64,000 nt of DNA from Paenibacillus sp. FSL H8-0332. Its GTDB lineage: Bacteria > Bacillota > Bacilli > Paenibacillales > Paenibacillaceae. Under the pieces are notes generated by a model that saw only the letters and a program-made list of their open reading frames with translations, was not told the origin of the DNA and did not search any database. Positions 27,130 through 36,287 of the stretch are shown one piece after another. The translations under genes and the position numbers were made by a program. The stretch is taken from positions 1,302,001-1,366,000 of the forward strand of contig NZ_CP150145.1 of assembly GCF_037963835.1 (NCBI RefSeq), in the 5' to 3' direction. Position 1 is the stretch's first letter. The number at the start of each line of letters is the position of its first letter.

Positions 27130-27588
27130 ATGATGAATCAGGTGGATTACCAAATCAAGCTTGACCAGATCCGCATAGCCCTGGGGTATGACTTCATGTC
27201 GCTGGCGTTCGCCGAACCGGCGGAATATGACTATGTGATCCGGTGGAAATACGCCTCAGGCAATATCAGTGACCGTTACAAACGGATTGTGCTACAGTCC
27301 GGCAGGGGGATTGCAGGAATCGTATTCAAGACCGGTAAGCCGTTCTTGATTCCGTCTGTCAAGCTCGTAGTGAAGGCCGATACCTTATTCAATTATCCCA
27401 TCACCAAGATAGAGAATCTGAACAGCATCGGGGCTGTGCCGATGTGGAATGATGCCCGTGTGGCAGGCGTGCTTCTGGGCGGCTTCCGGGGTGAACAGCA
27501 GGTAACCGCTGAAATGCTTAGAGACCTGGAAGCGGTAGCGCGGAGGGGGATTGGAGACTTGAACGGGAAGGAATTGTTGCTCAGTTGA
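27130..27588 (+). CDS. nreA: GAF-domain nitrate receptor NreA
   Basis: A protein of 152 residues, nearly all one GAF domain. IRIALGYDFMSLAFAEPAEY, LQSGRGIAGIVFKTGKPF and IGAVPMWNDARVAGVLLGG match the nitrate-binding NreA of staphylococci, which tunes the NreB kinase according to nitrate. It is followed immediately by nreB and nreC. ATG 27130 follows GAGGAG; a second ATG at 27133 is equally possible. Confidence 0.85.
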   Translation: MMNQVDYQIKLDQIRIALGYDFMSLAFAEPAEYDYVIRWKYASGNISDRYKRIVLQSGRGIAGIVFKTGKPFLIPSVKLVVKADTLFNYPITKIENLNSIGAVPMWNDARVAGVLLGGFRGEQQVTAEMLRDLEAVARRGIGDLNGKELLLS

Positions 27589-28652
27589 TGATATCCGGAA
27601 CGGATTTGCGTAGCACGCTCATGACGAAGCTGTTCGAGAACAGCTCGGAAGCGATGTTCTTTTTTGACCGGGAAGGGAAAGCGTTGGCCATGAATCCGGC
27701 TGCCGAGACCATCGTCGACAAGGATGTTCTGAAGCAGATGTATCAGGGGAATCCTGAAGCACTCTGCGGAACCTGCCGGGGATATACCAGTGAGACGGAG
27801 CTGCGTACCTGCCTGAATTGTTATTTTCACACACCGGACTTGGAGGAGTTCACCTCGTATCAAGTCTATCTGGAGACTAGGGACAAGGGGGTTGTCCCTT
27901 ATGCGGCAACCTTCCACACTATAGATGAAGAGAACGGGATCAGAATCTTCATGCTCAGGGATCTGACGAGACAGTTCAAGACGCAGGAGAAGTTCTACCA
28001 GAACAAGATGATGAAGCATATTATTGAGGCCCAGGAGAATGAACGCAAGCGGATCTCCCGTGAACTGCATGATAGCGTTGCGCAAGAGCTGATGAGTGCT
28101 GTGATTGATCTGCGTGTGCTGAAATATATGACAGCCGACGACGGGCTGCTGAAGAAGATGAAGCAAACTGAAGTGTCCATGACCCGGCTGCTGAATGATA
28201 TCCGCAACCTCTCGGTAGAGCTTAGACCGGCTGCCTTGGATGACTTCGGGCTGGAGGCGGCCTTCCGCTCCCACTTCAAGCGGGTGGAACAAACCTACGG
28301 CCTGCTGATTGAATATGAATCCCGGCTCTCGGAGAAGCGGTATGGGAGCGAGATTGAGACGGTCATGTACCGGGTATGCCAGGAGGCTGTGCTGAACGCC
28401 CTGAAGTATGCGCAGGTAGACAGCGTCAGGGTCTCGCTTACCGAGACCGGCGGCATCCTGCTGCTGCGGGTTGAGGATGAGGGCATCGGCTTCCATCCGG
28501 GAGACGAGCCTGCGGGAACCGGCCTTGGCCTGTTCGGGATGCAGGAACGGGCGGAGCTGGTGGGCGGCACCTTCAGTGTGGATTCACAGCTGGGCAAGGG
28601 GACCCGAATTGTTTTACAGGTGCCGGTAGGAATGGCCCAAGGAAAGGAATGA
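27588..28652 (+). CDS. nreB: Oxygen-sensing histidine kinase NreB
   Basis: A soluble kinase of 354 residues. The N-terminal PAS domain has four cysteines (Cys60, 63, 75, 78) in C-x2-C-x11-C-x2-C, the spacing of the oxygen-labile [4Fe-4S] cluster of staphylococcal NreB. The HisKA_3 domain (about residue 150) has [20 protein letters not shown] with the phosphorylated histidine. The ATPase part has [19 protein letters not shown] and [15 protein letters not shown]. It is active without oxygen and phosphorylates NreC. Start ATG 27588 overlaps the nreA stop by one base; TTG at 27585 is an alternative. Confidence 0.93.
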   Translation: MISGTDLRSTLMTKLFENSSEAMFFFDREGKALAMNPAAETIVDKDVLKQMYQGNPEALCGTCRGYTSETELRTCLNCYFHTPDLEEFTSYQVYLETRDKGVVPYAATFHTIDEENGIRIFMLRDLTRQFKTQEKFYQNKMMKHIIEAQENERKRISRELHDSVAQELMSAVIDLRVLKYMTADDGLLKKMKQTEVSMTRLLNDIRNLSVELRPAALDDFGLEAAFRSHFKRVEQTYGLLIEYESRLSEKRYGSEIETVMYRVCQEAVLNALKYAQVDSVRVSLTETGGILLLRVEDEGIGFHPGDEPAGTGLGLFGMQERAELVGGTFSVDSQLGKGTRIVLQVPVGMAQGKE

Positions 28653-28659
28653 GCTTCTG

Positions 28660-29307
28660 ATGAAGATCGTCATTGCAGACGACCATGCAATTGTTCGCAG
28701 CGGATTCTCCATGATTCTCAATTTCCAGGATGACATTGAAGTGATCGGAGCGGCGGCTGACGGCAGGGAAGCTTATACCATGGTAGCCAAGTTCCGGCCG
28801 GACATTCTGATCATGGATTTAAGTATGCCTCCGGGAGAAAGCGGGCTGACCGCGACCGGCAAGATCAAAGAGGATTATCCCGATACCAAAATTCTGATTC
28901 TCACGATGCATGACGATGATGAATATCTTTTCCATGTCCTGAAGAACGGGGCCTCCGGTTATGTGCTCAAGAGTGCGCCGGACGAGGAGCTGCTGCTGGC
29001 CATCCGGACTATCTATGAAGGCGGCACTTATATTCATCCCAAGATGGCTACGTCGCTGGTCCGCGAGTTCATTAAGCAGGAGAAGACCGCCGGGACCGAG
29101 GACCTGTTCGAGCTGTTGTCCAAGCGGGAGCTGGAGATTCTGCCGCTCATTGCCAAGGGATACGGGAATAAGGAGATCGCCGAGAAGCTCTTCATTTCCG
29201 TGAAGACCGTGGAAGCCCACAAAGCCAAAATTATGGAGAAATTAAACCTTAAAAGCCGGCCGGAGCTGGTCGAATATGCTTTGAGGAAAAAAATGCTGGA
29301 TTTCTGA
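28660..29307 (+). CDS. nreC: NarL-type response regulator NreC
   Basis: A protein of 215 residues. The receiver domain has [14 protein letters not shown], phosphorylated Asp53 in [14 protein letters not shown] and lysine in [12 protein letters not shown]. The LuxR-type helix-turn-helix has [20 protein letters not shown] and [19 protein letters not shown]. With NreA and NreB it should activate narGHJI and narK when nitrate is present and oxygen absent; candidate sites exist before both. Confidence 0.93.
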   Translation: MKIVIADDHAIVRSGFSMILNFQDDIEVIGAAADGREAYTMVAKFRPDILIMDLSMPPGESGLTATGKIKEDYPDTKILILTMHDDDEYLFHVLKNGASGYVLKSAPDEELLLAIRTIYEGGTYIHPKMATSLVREFIKQEKTAGTEDLFELLSKRELEILPLIAKGYGNKEIAEKLFISVKTVEAHKAKIMEKLNLKSRPELVEYALRKKMLDF

Positions 29308-29331
29308 CCGGCAACGGGAGGGGTTAGCTGT

Positions 29332-29859
29332 ATGCCGGAACATACAGGCCTCAAGTTTACGATGCCCGCGATGCGTATCCTTGAGAATGAACACCGCTAT
29401 TTATCTTTTCTGATGGAGGAATGGCATGAGCTGGTGCTGTGGTATGAGCAGGAGCCGCTCGCTCTGGAAGAGGCCCGGACCCGGCTCCATAAGCTGCGCC
29501 AGGCGATCCTGGAGTTCGTGGAGCCGCTGAAGAAGCATACCGGGAAGGAAGAAACGCATTTCTTCCCGATGCTGGGTAATTATATCGGCTTTGAGCAAGG
29601 GCCGCTGGCCGGCATCCAGGAGGAGCACCGCGAGATTGAGGGATATATCGGGCATTTCCTGCATCACTCCGAGGGGAATATAGACCAGATGCCGCTTGAG
29701 GCGATCCGTTCAGCCGTTCAGGATGCGGGGGAGGCCTTTGAGGTGCTGACGGTGCATTTTGTCAAAGAAGAGACGGTGATCTTTCCGATGGGCGAGACCC
29801 AGTTGAGCGCGAAGGACAAGGAACGTTTAAGTGAACAGTTAAATACGCTGATTACGTGA
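29332..29859 (+). CDS. Hemerythrin-like (HHE) domain protein
   Basis: A protein of 175 residues with the hemerythrin four-helix pattern: MRILENEHRYLSFLMEEW, LKKHTGKEETHFFPMLGNYI, GIQEEHREIEGYIGHFL and LTVHFVKEETVIFPMGE. It starts 24 bp after nreC and ends before a strong terminator, so it is likely in the nre transcript. It differs from the hemerythrin-like protein near nsrR. A role in oxygen or NO sensing or in Fe-S repair is plausible by context. Confidence 0.8.
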   Translation: MPEHTGLKFTMPAMRILENEHRYLSFLMEEWHELVLWYEQEPLALEEARTRLHKLRQAILEFVEPLKKHTGKEETHFFPMLGNYIGFEQGPLAGIQEEHREIEGYIGHFLHHSEGNIDQMPLEAIRSAVQDAGEAFEVLTVHFVKEETVIFPMGETQLSAKDKERLSEQLNTLIT

Positions 29860-29869
29860 CAAAAAACAG

Positions 29870-29900
29870 GCCGCTCCAATTCCATTGGGGCGGCTTTTTG
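29870..29900 (+). terminator. Strong intrinsic terminator ending the nar-nre block
   Basis: GCCGCTCCAAT at 29870-29880 pairs with ATTGGGGCGGC at 29884-29894, then TTTTT. Confidence 0.9.
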
Positions 29901-29948
29901 ATACTTTTGATAATAGAAGAATTTATACTTTTTCAACAGGAGGTTCGG

Positions 29949-30411
29949 TCAATGCTTCCCCATCTGTGATTTCGACCTTAAGATTTGTTGTTCTGTGAGA
30001 CCTGAAGCTTTAAGAATAACTGAGGTTTCTACTCCAAGCGCAAGAAGTTCAAGTACTATGGCTTCTGCCTTTTTTTGTTCACCCTTAGCAATTCCCTCCG
30101 CAATTCCTTCCGCACGCCCTTCCGCATGTCCTTCCGCTTTAGCACCGTTCATCCGTGAAGCCTCGTCACGCAAATACTTCATCCGGGCATCATACTCCAT
30201 ACGTGTAGCGGCATCCTGGCTCAGAAATTCAAGTGTATCCATTGCTTTTTTAACATGGGTTCATTCATGGTCAGCACCTCCCAGTTTGGTTGTTCAACAC
30301 CCTTCAGGAATAATAACCAGTTGATTAAACCGCCTGTTAACGGTATTACCTGCTCCTCGAGCTTTGTTAATTCCATCATATGAATCTCCAGATCATTGTT
30401 AAGCGGAAATC
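29949..30411 (-). pseudogene. Decayed Rpn-type (PD-(D/E)XK recombinase/transposase-like) remnant
   Basis: The intact part (29949-30242, 97 codons) begins MDTLEFLSQDAATRMEYDAR and contains the GHAEGRAEGIAEGIAKGE repeat and a C-terminal helix-rich tail as in Rpn/PDDEXK-family proteins. Upstream on the same strand the protein continues in another frame (IHMMELTKLEEQ, INWLLFLKGVEQPNWEVL). The frames would join if the 6-A run near 30245-30250 had 7 A. A second frame break lies further upstream in the segment giving NNDLEIHMMEL. The N-terminal nuclease domain is missing. This is a dead fragment, not a working gene, between the nre and narK blocks. Confidence 0.75.
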
Positions 30412-30672
30412 ACTCCAATTTAATAGGCTTATTATATCATGGAAGAATTACGCGTTGTAGACATAATCAGCCTTTTTGTATACACATAATGCTATTCTGT
30501 CCCTAAAACTCTGTAATGCATACAGTCAATTAGGTGGCGTTATTTTTTCAGGGTTTACCCTGTCAGGGAAAGGGGACTCCCCTATATCTGAGCCGGGGAA
30601 CGGCGGATACAATGAGTACAGAAGTATCTACAGGCAAAAATCACAAGAAAAAACGGCGAAAAGGTGAGTCGA
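30412..30672 (+). promoter_or_regulatory. narK regulatory region
   Basis: No gene is seen. Two NreC-like sites lie at 30549-30562 and 30571-30584. A candidate -10, TACAAT, lies at 30608-30613. GTG 30664 and ATG 30673 follow. Confidence 0.5.
30549..30584 (+). promoter_or_regulatory. Two candidate NreC sites upstream of narK
   Basis: CAGGGTTTACCCTG (30549-30562) matches TAGGG-N4-CCCTA at 8 of 10 positions and is itself almost palindromic. AGGGGACTCCCCTA (30571-30584) also matches 8 of 10. Their starts are 22 bp apart. The proximal site centre is 33 bp from the centre of TACAAT at 30608-30613, almost the same geometry as at narG (34 bp). Confidence 0.5.
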
Positions 30673-32163
30673 ATGATCAGAAAAATGCAATTGCCCCTGC
30701 AAACCTTAAACTTGATTACCGGATTCATGGTGTGGGTGATTATCTCTTCCCTGATGCCCTTTATTTCGGAGGATATCAGCATCCCTCCAGGGCGGCTGGC
30801 CATGGTTACGGCCATTCCGGTTGTGCTTGGCTCGGTTCTAAGAATTCCGTTAGGCTATTATGCGAATATTCTGGGAGCGAGAATTATTTTTATGTCCAGC
30901 TTTATCCTGCTGCTGTTCCCGGTCTACTTCATCAGTGAAGCGTCCTCGGTCACCCATCTGATTATCGGAGGGCTGTTCCTGGGTGTCGGCGGGGCCGTAT
31001 TCTCGGTAGGCGTAACCTCTCTGCCGAAGTATTATCCCAAGGAGAAGCATGGCCTGGTCAACGGAATCTATGGCATCGGGAATATCGGGACGGCGGTCAC
31101 GACTTTCTCGGCCCCTATTGTGGCCGCACAGATCGGCTGGGGCCCTGCTGTCAAAATGTATCTGATTCTGTTACTGGTCTTCATCGCCCTGAACTTCTTC
31201 TTCGGGGACCGTCAGGAGCCTAAGCTCAGAACACCGATTATCGAGCAGATCAAAGGCGTATCCAGGAACGAGAAGCTCTGGCTTTTCTCTCTGTTCTATT
31301 TCATTACCTTCGGCTCGTTCGTAGCGTTTACCATTTATCTGCCGAACTTTCTGGTCTCCAATTTCAGTCTGGAAAAAGTGGATGCCGGGATGCGAACCGC
31401 CGGCTTCATTGCAGTAGCCACCTTCTTCCGTCCGATCGGCGGCTGGCTGGCTGACAAGTTCCAGCCTTTGTTCCTGCTAATCTTCACCTTCAGTATCTAT
31501 ACGGTTGCAGCCATTATTCTGGCCTTCATGCCGGACATGGGCTTATATACAGCAGGATGCCTGGCGATAGCGGTGAGTGCGGGAATCGGTAACGGGGTCA
31601 TCTTCAAGCTGGTTCCGCTGTACTTCAACAAGCAGGCGGGAATTGCCAACGGAATTGTGTCCATGATGGGCGGTCTGGGCGGATTTTTCCCTCCGATTAT
31701 GCTGTCGGTCATTCATGCGGCGACCGGGCAATACTCCATCGGGTTCATGCTGCTCTCCCAGGTGGCGCTTGCCAGTCTGGTGCTGGTGGTATGGCTGTAT
31801 TTCCAAGACCGGCTGGCCCTTACCTCTGAAGTGTTCAATTCAACCGGTCAGGGGATTCTGGTTACCGATGTATCCGGCCACATCAAGACGGTTAACCCGG
31901 CCTTCACGAAGCTCACTGGCTATACCGAAGAGGAGGTGCTGGGCAGACAGCCCAGCCTGCTGAAGTCCGGCCGCCAATCCAAGGACTTTTACCGCGCGAT
32001 GTGGGGAGAGGTCAAGGAGAAGGGGATGTGGCAGGGTGAGATCTGGAACAGGCGCAAGAGCGGAGAAGAATATTTGCAGTGGCTGAATATCAGCGCAGTG
32101 AAGGATGAGACAGGGGACGATGTCCGCTATGTAGGTACCTTCAGTGATATTACGCAGAAATAG
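30673..32163 (+). CDS. narK: NarK-type nitrate/nitrite MFS transporter fused to a C-terminal PAS domain
   Basis: A protein of 496 residues. Residues 1-~380 form a 12-helix MFS transporter of the nitrate/nitrite porter type: LGYYANILGARIIFMSSFIL, PKYYPKEKHGLVNGIYGIGN, a nitrate-signature-like region, and GIANGIVSMMGGLGGFFPPI, the second nitrate-type signature. Residues ~385-496 add a cytoplasmic PAS domain: FNSTGQGILVTDVSGHIKTV, FTKLTGYTEEEVLGRQPSLL and YVGTFSDITQK at its C-terminal end. Fusion of a transporter to a sensory domain is unusual. The start is ATG 30673 after AAGGTGA; GTG 30664 is an alternative. Neighbouring Moco genes and nreABC fit nitrate uptake or nitrite export. Confidence 0.9.
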   Translation: MIRKMQLPLQTLNLITGFMVWVIISSLMPFISEDISIPPGRLAMVTAIPVVLGSVLRIPLGYYANILGARIIFMSSFILLLFPVYFISEASSVTHLIIGGLFLGVGGAVFSVGVTSLPKYYPKEKHGLVNGIYGIGNIGTAVTTFSAPIVAAQIGWGPAVKMYLILLLVFIALNFFFGDRQEPKLRTPIIEQIKGVSRNEKLWLFSLFYFITFGSFVAFTIYLPNFLVSNFSLEKVDAGMRTAGFIAVATFFRPIGGWLADKFQPLFLLIFTFSIYTVAAIILAFMPDMGLYTAGCLAIAVSAGIGNGVIFKLVPLYFNKQAGIANGIVSMMGGLGGFFPPIMLSVIHAATGQYSIGFMLLSQVALASLVLVVWLYFQDRLALTSEVFNSTGQGILVTDVSGHIKTVNPAFTKLTGYTEEEVLGRQPSLLKSGRQSKDFYRAMWGEVKEKGMWQGEIWNRRKSGEEYLQWLNISAVKDETGDDVRYVGTFSDITQK

Positions 32164-32205
32164 ACGGGGGATTGGGTATCCAGTCCGGCACCGGGTTAGG
32201 AGCAG

Positions 32206-33456
32206 ATGAAGGTGGAGAAGACGAGAACGCCGGTTACTGTAGCAGAAGCTGTATTCCGGGTTACCGATAGAGTATGCCGCACAGGTACAGAGAGAGTCCC
32301 GCTTGACGCAAGTTATGGACGCATACTGGCGCAGCCGCTCACGGCAACCCATGATGTTCCGCATTTCACCCGTTCCCCGTATGACGGATATGCTATTGCT
32401 TCGGCAGATTCTGCCGGTGCTTCCGGCAGCAGCCGGGTCAGCTTCACGGTGGTGGATCATATCGGCGCCGGGGAAGTCTCACAGGCTGTGATCGGCCGCC
32501 ATGAAGCGGTCCGCCTGATGACGGGGGCAGCGCTGCCGGATGGGGCGGATGCGGTAGTCATGTTTGAGCAGGCCGTGTCCACGGGGCAGACGTTTACGAT
32601 CCGCAAGGCTTTTGCACCGCAGGAGAATCTGTCTCTGCAGGGTGAGGATATGCAGGCAGGGGAAATGGTGATTCCGGCAGGCCGCTTCATTCATCCCGGG
32701 GTGATTGCGCTGCTTGCTACCTTCGGTTACGCCGAGGTGGAGACGGGGAGACGGCCGGTTGTAGGGATTCTGTCTACGGGAACAGAGCTGCTGGCTGTGA
32801 ATGCACCCCTGGTCCCCGGCAAAATCCGTAACAGCAACGGGCCGATGATTGCCGCCCAGCTTGCCCGGATGGGGATCCCTTACCGGATGTATGATACGGC
32901 AGCGGACCAGCTCGAAGATTGCCTGCTGACAGTCCGCCGGGCCATGGCTGAAACCGACTGTCTGATCACAACGGGCGGAGTGTCGGTTGGAGATTATGAC
33001 TACCTCCCGGAGATTTACAAGCGCCTCGGGGCTGAGGTGTTATTCAACAAGGTGGCGATGCGCCCGGGCAGCGTGACTACAGTGGCAGTTGCCGGGGATA
33101 CCTTCCTGTTCGGACTGTCCGGCAATCCTTCGGCGTGCTTCACCGGCTTCGAGCTGTTCGTCAGACCTGCCCTGCTCCGGATGATGGGAGCGGACAACCT
33201 GTATCTGCCGCGTACGACGGCCCTTCTGGCAGCGGATGTGCCGAAGGCCAATCCGTTCACCCGGTTCATCCGGGCGGTATATGACGGGACCACAGTACGG
33301 CCCGCCGGCTTCAATAAGTCGGGTGCAGTATCGTCGATTGCACGCGGGAACTCCCTGATCGTGCTGCCGGGCGGGACAAGAGGTTATGCTTCAGGTGACA
33401 AGGTGGATGTCCTGCTGCTGGGCGCTGAAGAAGGCACGGATGAATGGGGACTGTAA
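32206..33456 (+). CDS. moeA: Molybdopterin molybdotransferase
   Basis: A protein of 416 residues inserting molybdate into adenylylated molybdopterin. Family motifs include VPHFTRSPYDGYAI, LMTGAALPDGADAVVMFEQ, VGILSTGTELL, GKIRNSNGPMI, TTGGVSVGDYDYLPEI and FGLSGNPSACFTGFELF. It starts 42 bp after narK and is followed by moaA, supplying cofactor to NarG. The ribosome site is weak. Confidence 0.95.
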   Translation: MKVEKTRTPVTVAEAVFRVTDRVCRTGTERVPLDASYGRILAQPLTATHDVPHFTRSPYDGYAIASADSAGASGSSRVSFTVVDHIGAGEVSQAVIGRHEAVRLMTGAALPDGADAVVMFEQAVSTGQTFTIRKAFAPQENLSLQGEDMQAGEMVIPAGRFIHPGVIALLATFGYAEVETGRRPVVGILSTGTELLAVNAPLVPGKIRNSNGPMIAAQLARMGIPYRMYDTAADQLEDCLLTVRRAMAETDCLITTGGVSVGDYDYLPEIYKRLGAEVLFNKVAMRPGSVTTVAVAGDTFLFGLSGNPSACFTGFELFVRPALLRMMGADNLYLPRTTALLAADVPKANPFTRFIRAVYDGTTVRPAGFNKSGAVSSIARGNSLIVLPGGTRGYASGDKVDVLLLGAEEGTDEWGL

Positions 33457-33481
33457 GGCTACCGGAAGGAGATAGACGCAC

Positions 33482-34498
33482 ATGAATACTCATCCACTAC
33501 AGGATCAGCTGCGGCGGCCTATCCATGATCTGCGGATATCGGTCACCGACCGGTGCAATTTCCGCTGCTCCTACTGCATGCCGAAGGAGATATTCGGTGA
33601 GGATTATGCCTTCCTCCCGGCCAGCGAGCTGCTTACCTTCGATGAAATCTGCCGGTTGACCAGGCTGTTCGTCTCGCTGGGTGTCAGCAAAATCCGCCTG
33701 ACCGGAGGCGAACCGCTGATGCGCCGCCATCTGCCGGAGCTGGTTACCAAGATATCCGCCATTCCCGGTGTAGAGGATATGGGACTGACGACGAACGGAG
33801 TCCTGCTGGGCGGACAGGCAGCGCCGCTGTATGCTGCGGGCCTGCGCAGGCTGAATGTCAGCCTGGATGCGCTGGAGCCCGAGCTATTCGGCAGAATGAA
33901 CGGGCGCGGCTTCAGGCCGGGAATGATTCTGGAGGCCATAGATCAGGCGGCAGCCGCCGGGTTCGAGGTCAAGGTGAATATGGTTGTCCAGCGGGGCGTG
34001 AACGAATCCGAGATTCTTCCGATGGCCGCCTATTTCAAGAAGCGGAAGATCACGCTGCGCTTCATCGAGTTCATGGATGTCGGCAACGATAACGGCTGGA
34101 GCTATGATAAGGTCGTCACCAAGCAAGAAATCCTGCAGCAGCTGCAAAGCGTCTATACGCTGGAAGCTCTTGAGCAGAATTACAGCGGCGAGGTCGCGCA
34201 GCGCTACGGCTATCTTGGCAGTCCGGCCCAGGTTGGCTTCATCACTTCCGTGTCTGAATCGTTCTGTTCCACCTGCTCGCGTGCCCGGCTGTCTTCTGAC
34301 GGTAAGCTGTATACCTGCCTGTTTGCCTCCAAGGGCTTTGACCTTAGGATCATGCTGCGCGGAGGGGCTGGCGATGAAGAGCTGCTGGCAGCAATTAAGC
34401 AGGTATGGGAGCAGCGCAGCGACCGTTATTCCGATGAGCGGACGGAAGAGACCCACAGAAGCAAGGCCAAGATTGGCATGTCCTATATTGGAGGATAA
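33482..34498 (+). CDS. moaA: GTP 3',8-cyclase (radical SAM), first Moco step
   Basis: A protein of 338 residues. The radical SAM cluster is CNFRCSYC (Cys25, 29, 32), the second cluster near the C terminus uses CSTC and a later Cys (262, 265, 279), and the protein ends in GG, needed in MoaA. It makes the precursor of cyclic pyranopterin. Partners moaC, moaB and moaD are not in the window. It sits between moeA and ilvB on the same strand. Confidence 0.96.
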   Translation: MNTHPLQDQLRRPIHDLRISVTDRCNFRCSYCMPKEIFGEDYAFLPASELLTFDEICRLTRLFVSLGVSKIRLTGGEPLMRRHLPELVTKISAIPGVEDMGLTTNGVLLGGQAAPLYAAGLRRLNVSLDALEPELFGRMNGRGFRPGMILEAIDQAAAAGFEVKVNMVVQRGVNESEILPMAAYFKKRKITLRFIEFMDVGNDNGWSYDKVVTKQEILQQLQSVYTLEALEQNYSGEVAQRYGYLGSPAQVGFITSVSESFCSTCSRARLSSDGKLYTCLFASKGFDLRIMLRGGAGDEELLAAIKQVWEQRSDRYSDERTEETHRSKAKIGMSYIGG

Positions 34499-34526
34499 TT
34501 CGCATGACAGGAGACGAAGTGTAGCT

Positions 34527-36203
34527 ATGAACGGAGCAGAACTGCTGATTGAGATGCTGATTGAGAAAAAGGTAGAGACCCTGTTTGGCTACCCCGGCGG
34601 TGCCGTATTGCCTCTATATGATGCGCTCTATGATAATGACAGGATTCAGCATGTGCTGGTCCGGCATGAGCAGGCTGCAGTCCATGCAGCGGACGGATAT
34701 GCAAGAGCCACGGGGCGTCCGGGGGTGGCCCTCGTAACCAGTGGTCCCGGAGCCACCAATGCGGTCACCGGCATTGCCACAGCATTCATGGATTCTGTTC
34801 CGTTGATTGTGCTTACCGGCCAGGTCGCCACTGATCTCATTGGTCTGGATAGCTTTCAGGAAGTGGATATCTACGGAATGACCATGCCGGTCACGAAGCA
34901 CAATTATATCGTCAGAGACATTGCCGAGCTTCCCAGAATCGTCCACGAAGCATTCCATGTAGCAGTCACGGGAAGACCGGGCCCCGTCCTGATCGATCTG
35001 CCGAAGAATGTCATGAATGCGGAGTTCATTCCCGTCAGTGAAGCGGCTGGGCCTTGCTCTACGCCGGTGATCCGGGGATACGAGCCGAATCCGTCCATTG
35101 ATCCTGCGGATATTCTGCTTGCGGCAGAGCGGCTGAGCCGTGCAGAGCGGCCGCTGGTGCTGGTCGGCGGAGGCTGCATGCAGGGAGAGACCCCTGCCCT
35201 CTTGCGGGAATTCGCGGAGCGGCATCACTTCCCCGTGGCGAGTACGCTGATGGGGATCGGGGCTTTCCCTTCCGGGCATCCCCTGCATCTGGGAATGGTC
35301 GGGATGCATGGAACGGTGGCAGCCAACCGTGCGCTGCAAGGCGCCGATGTGGTGTTATGTCTCGGGGTACGGTTCAGCGACCGGGTAACCGGCAAGCGGA
35401 AGGCATTCTCGCCGGGATCTTACAAAATTCAAGTGGATCTGGATACCTCAGAGCTGAACAAGAACATCCCCGTAGAGCTTGCGGTGACTGGCTCTTGTGA
35501 GGAGCTGCTCAGAGGAATACAGGAACAGGTACATACCGCGGAGCATCCGCTCTGGGAGGAGCAGATTACGGTCTGGCGTCAGCGCAAGCCGAAGCCGGGC
35601 CGTGAACAAGGCACTAAGCTGACCCCGCAGGAAGTCATCCGCGCCCTCCAAAAGGCTACCGCAGGCGATGCGATGATTGCCACCGATGTCGGCCAGCATC
35701 AGATCTGGACGGCTACGCATTATGAATTCTCGGAAGCCCGCTCCTTCCTGACCTCAGGCGGGCTGGGAACGATGGGGTACGGCCTGCCTGCTGCGATTGG
35801 GGCGGCCGTTGCTTTTCCTGACCGCGATGTGGTGTGTATTACAGGGGATGGAAGCTTCCAGATGAATATGCAAGAGATTATGACCGCCGTGGATCACGGC
35901 CTGAATGTCAAGGTGGCAATCTTCAAGAACGGGTATCTGGGGATGGTACGGCAATGGCAGCAGCTGTTTCTGGGCCGGCGTTATTCCTCGGTGCGAATCA
36001 GCTCGCCGGATTTCGTTGCCTTGGCCAAGTCCTTCGGCGCTCACGGGTTCCGGGCACGAACGCTGGGTGAAGCGGAGCAGATTATTGAACAGGCTCTGCA
36101 TACGGAAGGGCTGGTCGTGATGGAATTCGATATCACCGAAGAGGATAATGTCTATCCCATTGTGCCGCCGGGCTCAAGCAATCAGGATATGATCGTAGAA
36201 TAG
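34527..36203 (+). CDS. ilvB: Acetolactate synthase large subunit (orphan)
   Basis: A ThDP-dependent protein of 558 residues joining two pyruvates to acetolactate. Motifs are FGYPGGAVLPLYDALYD, the catalytic-Glu region VRHEQAAVHAADGYARATG, VTSGPGATNAVTGIATA, ThDP-binding GDGSFQMNMQEIMTAVDHGL and KNGYLGMVRQWQQLFLGRRY. It is of the biosynthetic IlvB type rather than AlsS. No ilvN or other ilv gene is near, so it may work alone or with a subunit coded elsewhere. The start is ATG 34527; the open frame begins at 34077 but overlaps moaA. Why it follows Moco genes is unclear; it may serve anaerobic pyruvate overflow. Confidence 0.92.
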   Translation: MNGAELLIEMLIEKKVETLFGYPGGAVLPLYDALYDNDRIQHVLVRHEQAAVHAADGYARATGRPGVALVTSGPGATNAVTGIATAFMDSVPLIVLTGQVATDLIGLDSFQEVDIYGMTMPVTKHNYIVRDIAELPRIVHEAFHVAVTGRPGPVLIDLPKNVMNAEFIPVSEAAGPCSTPVIRGYEPNPSIDPADILLAAERLSRAERPLVLVGGGCMQGETPALLREFAERHHFPVASTLMGIGAFPSGHPLHLGMVGMHGTVAANRALQGADVVLCLGVRFSDRVTGKRKAFSPGSYKIQVDLDTSELNKNIPVELAVTGSCEELLRGIQEQVHTAEHPLWEEQITVWRQRKPKPGREQGTKLTPQEVIRALQKATAGDAMIATDVGQHQIWTATHYEFSEARSFLTSGGLGTMGYGLPAAIGAAVAFPDRDVVCITGDGSFQMNMQEIMTAVDHGLNVKVAIFKNGYLGMVRQWQQLFLGRRYSSVRISSPDFVALAKSFGAHGFRARTLGEAEQIIEQALHTEGLVVMEFDITEEDNVYPIVPPGSSNQDMIVE

Positions 36204-36217
36204 GCTGGCAGACCTGA

Positions 36218-36264
36218 AGGAAGCTCCTCTCGCGCGGATTGGCGAAGGAGCTTCCTGATTTTTG
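36218..36264 (+). terminator. Terminator after ilvB
   Basis: AGGAAGCTCCT at 36218-36228 pairs with AGGAGCTTCCT at 36246-36256, followed by T-rich sequence. Confidence 0.85.
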
Positions 36265-36287
36265 TCCAAGTAAACATTCTGGTTCTC

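Noticed and set aside
34077..34526. N-terminal extension of the ilvB open frame
   Set aside because: It overlaps moaA in another frame. The acetolactate synthase family starts at the ATG at 34527.
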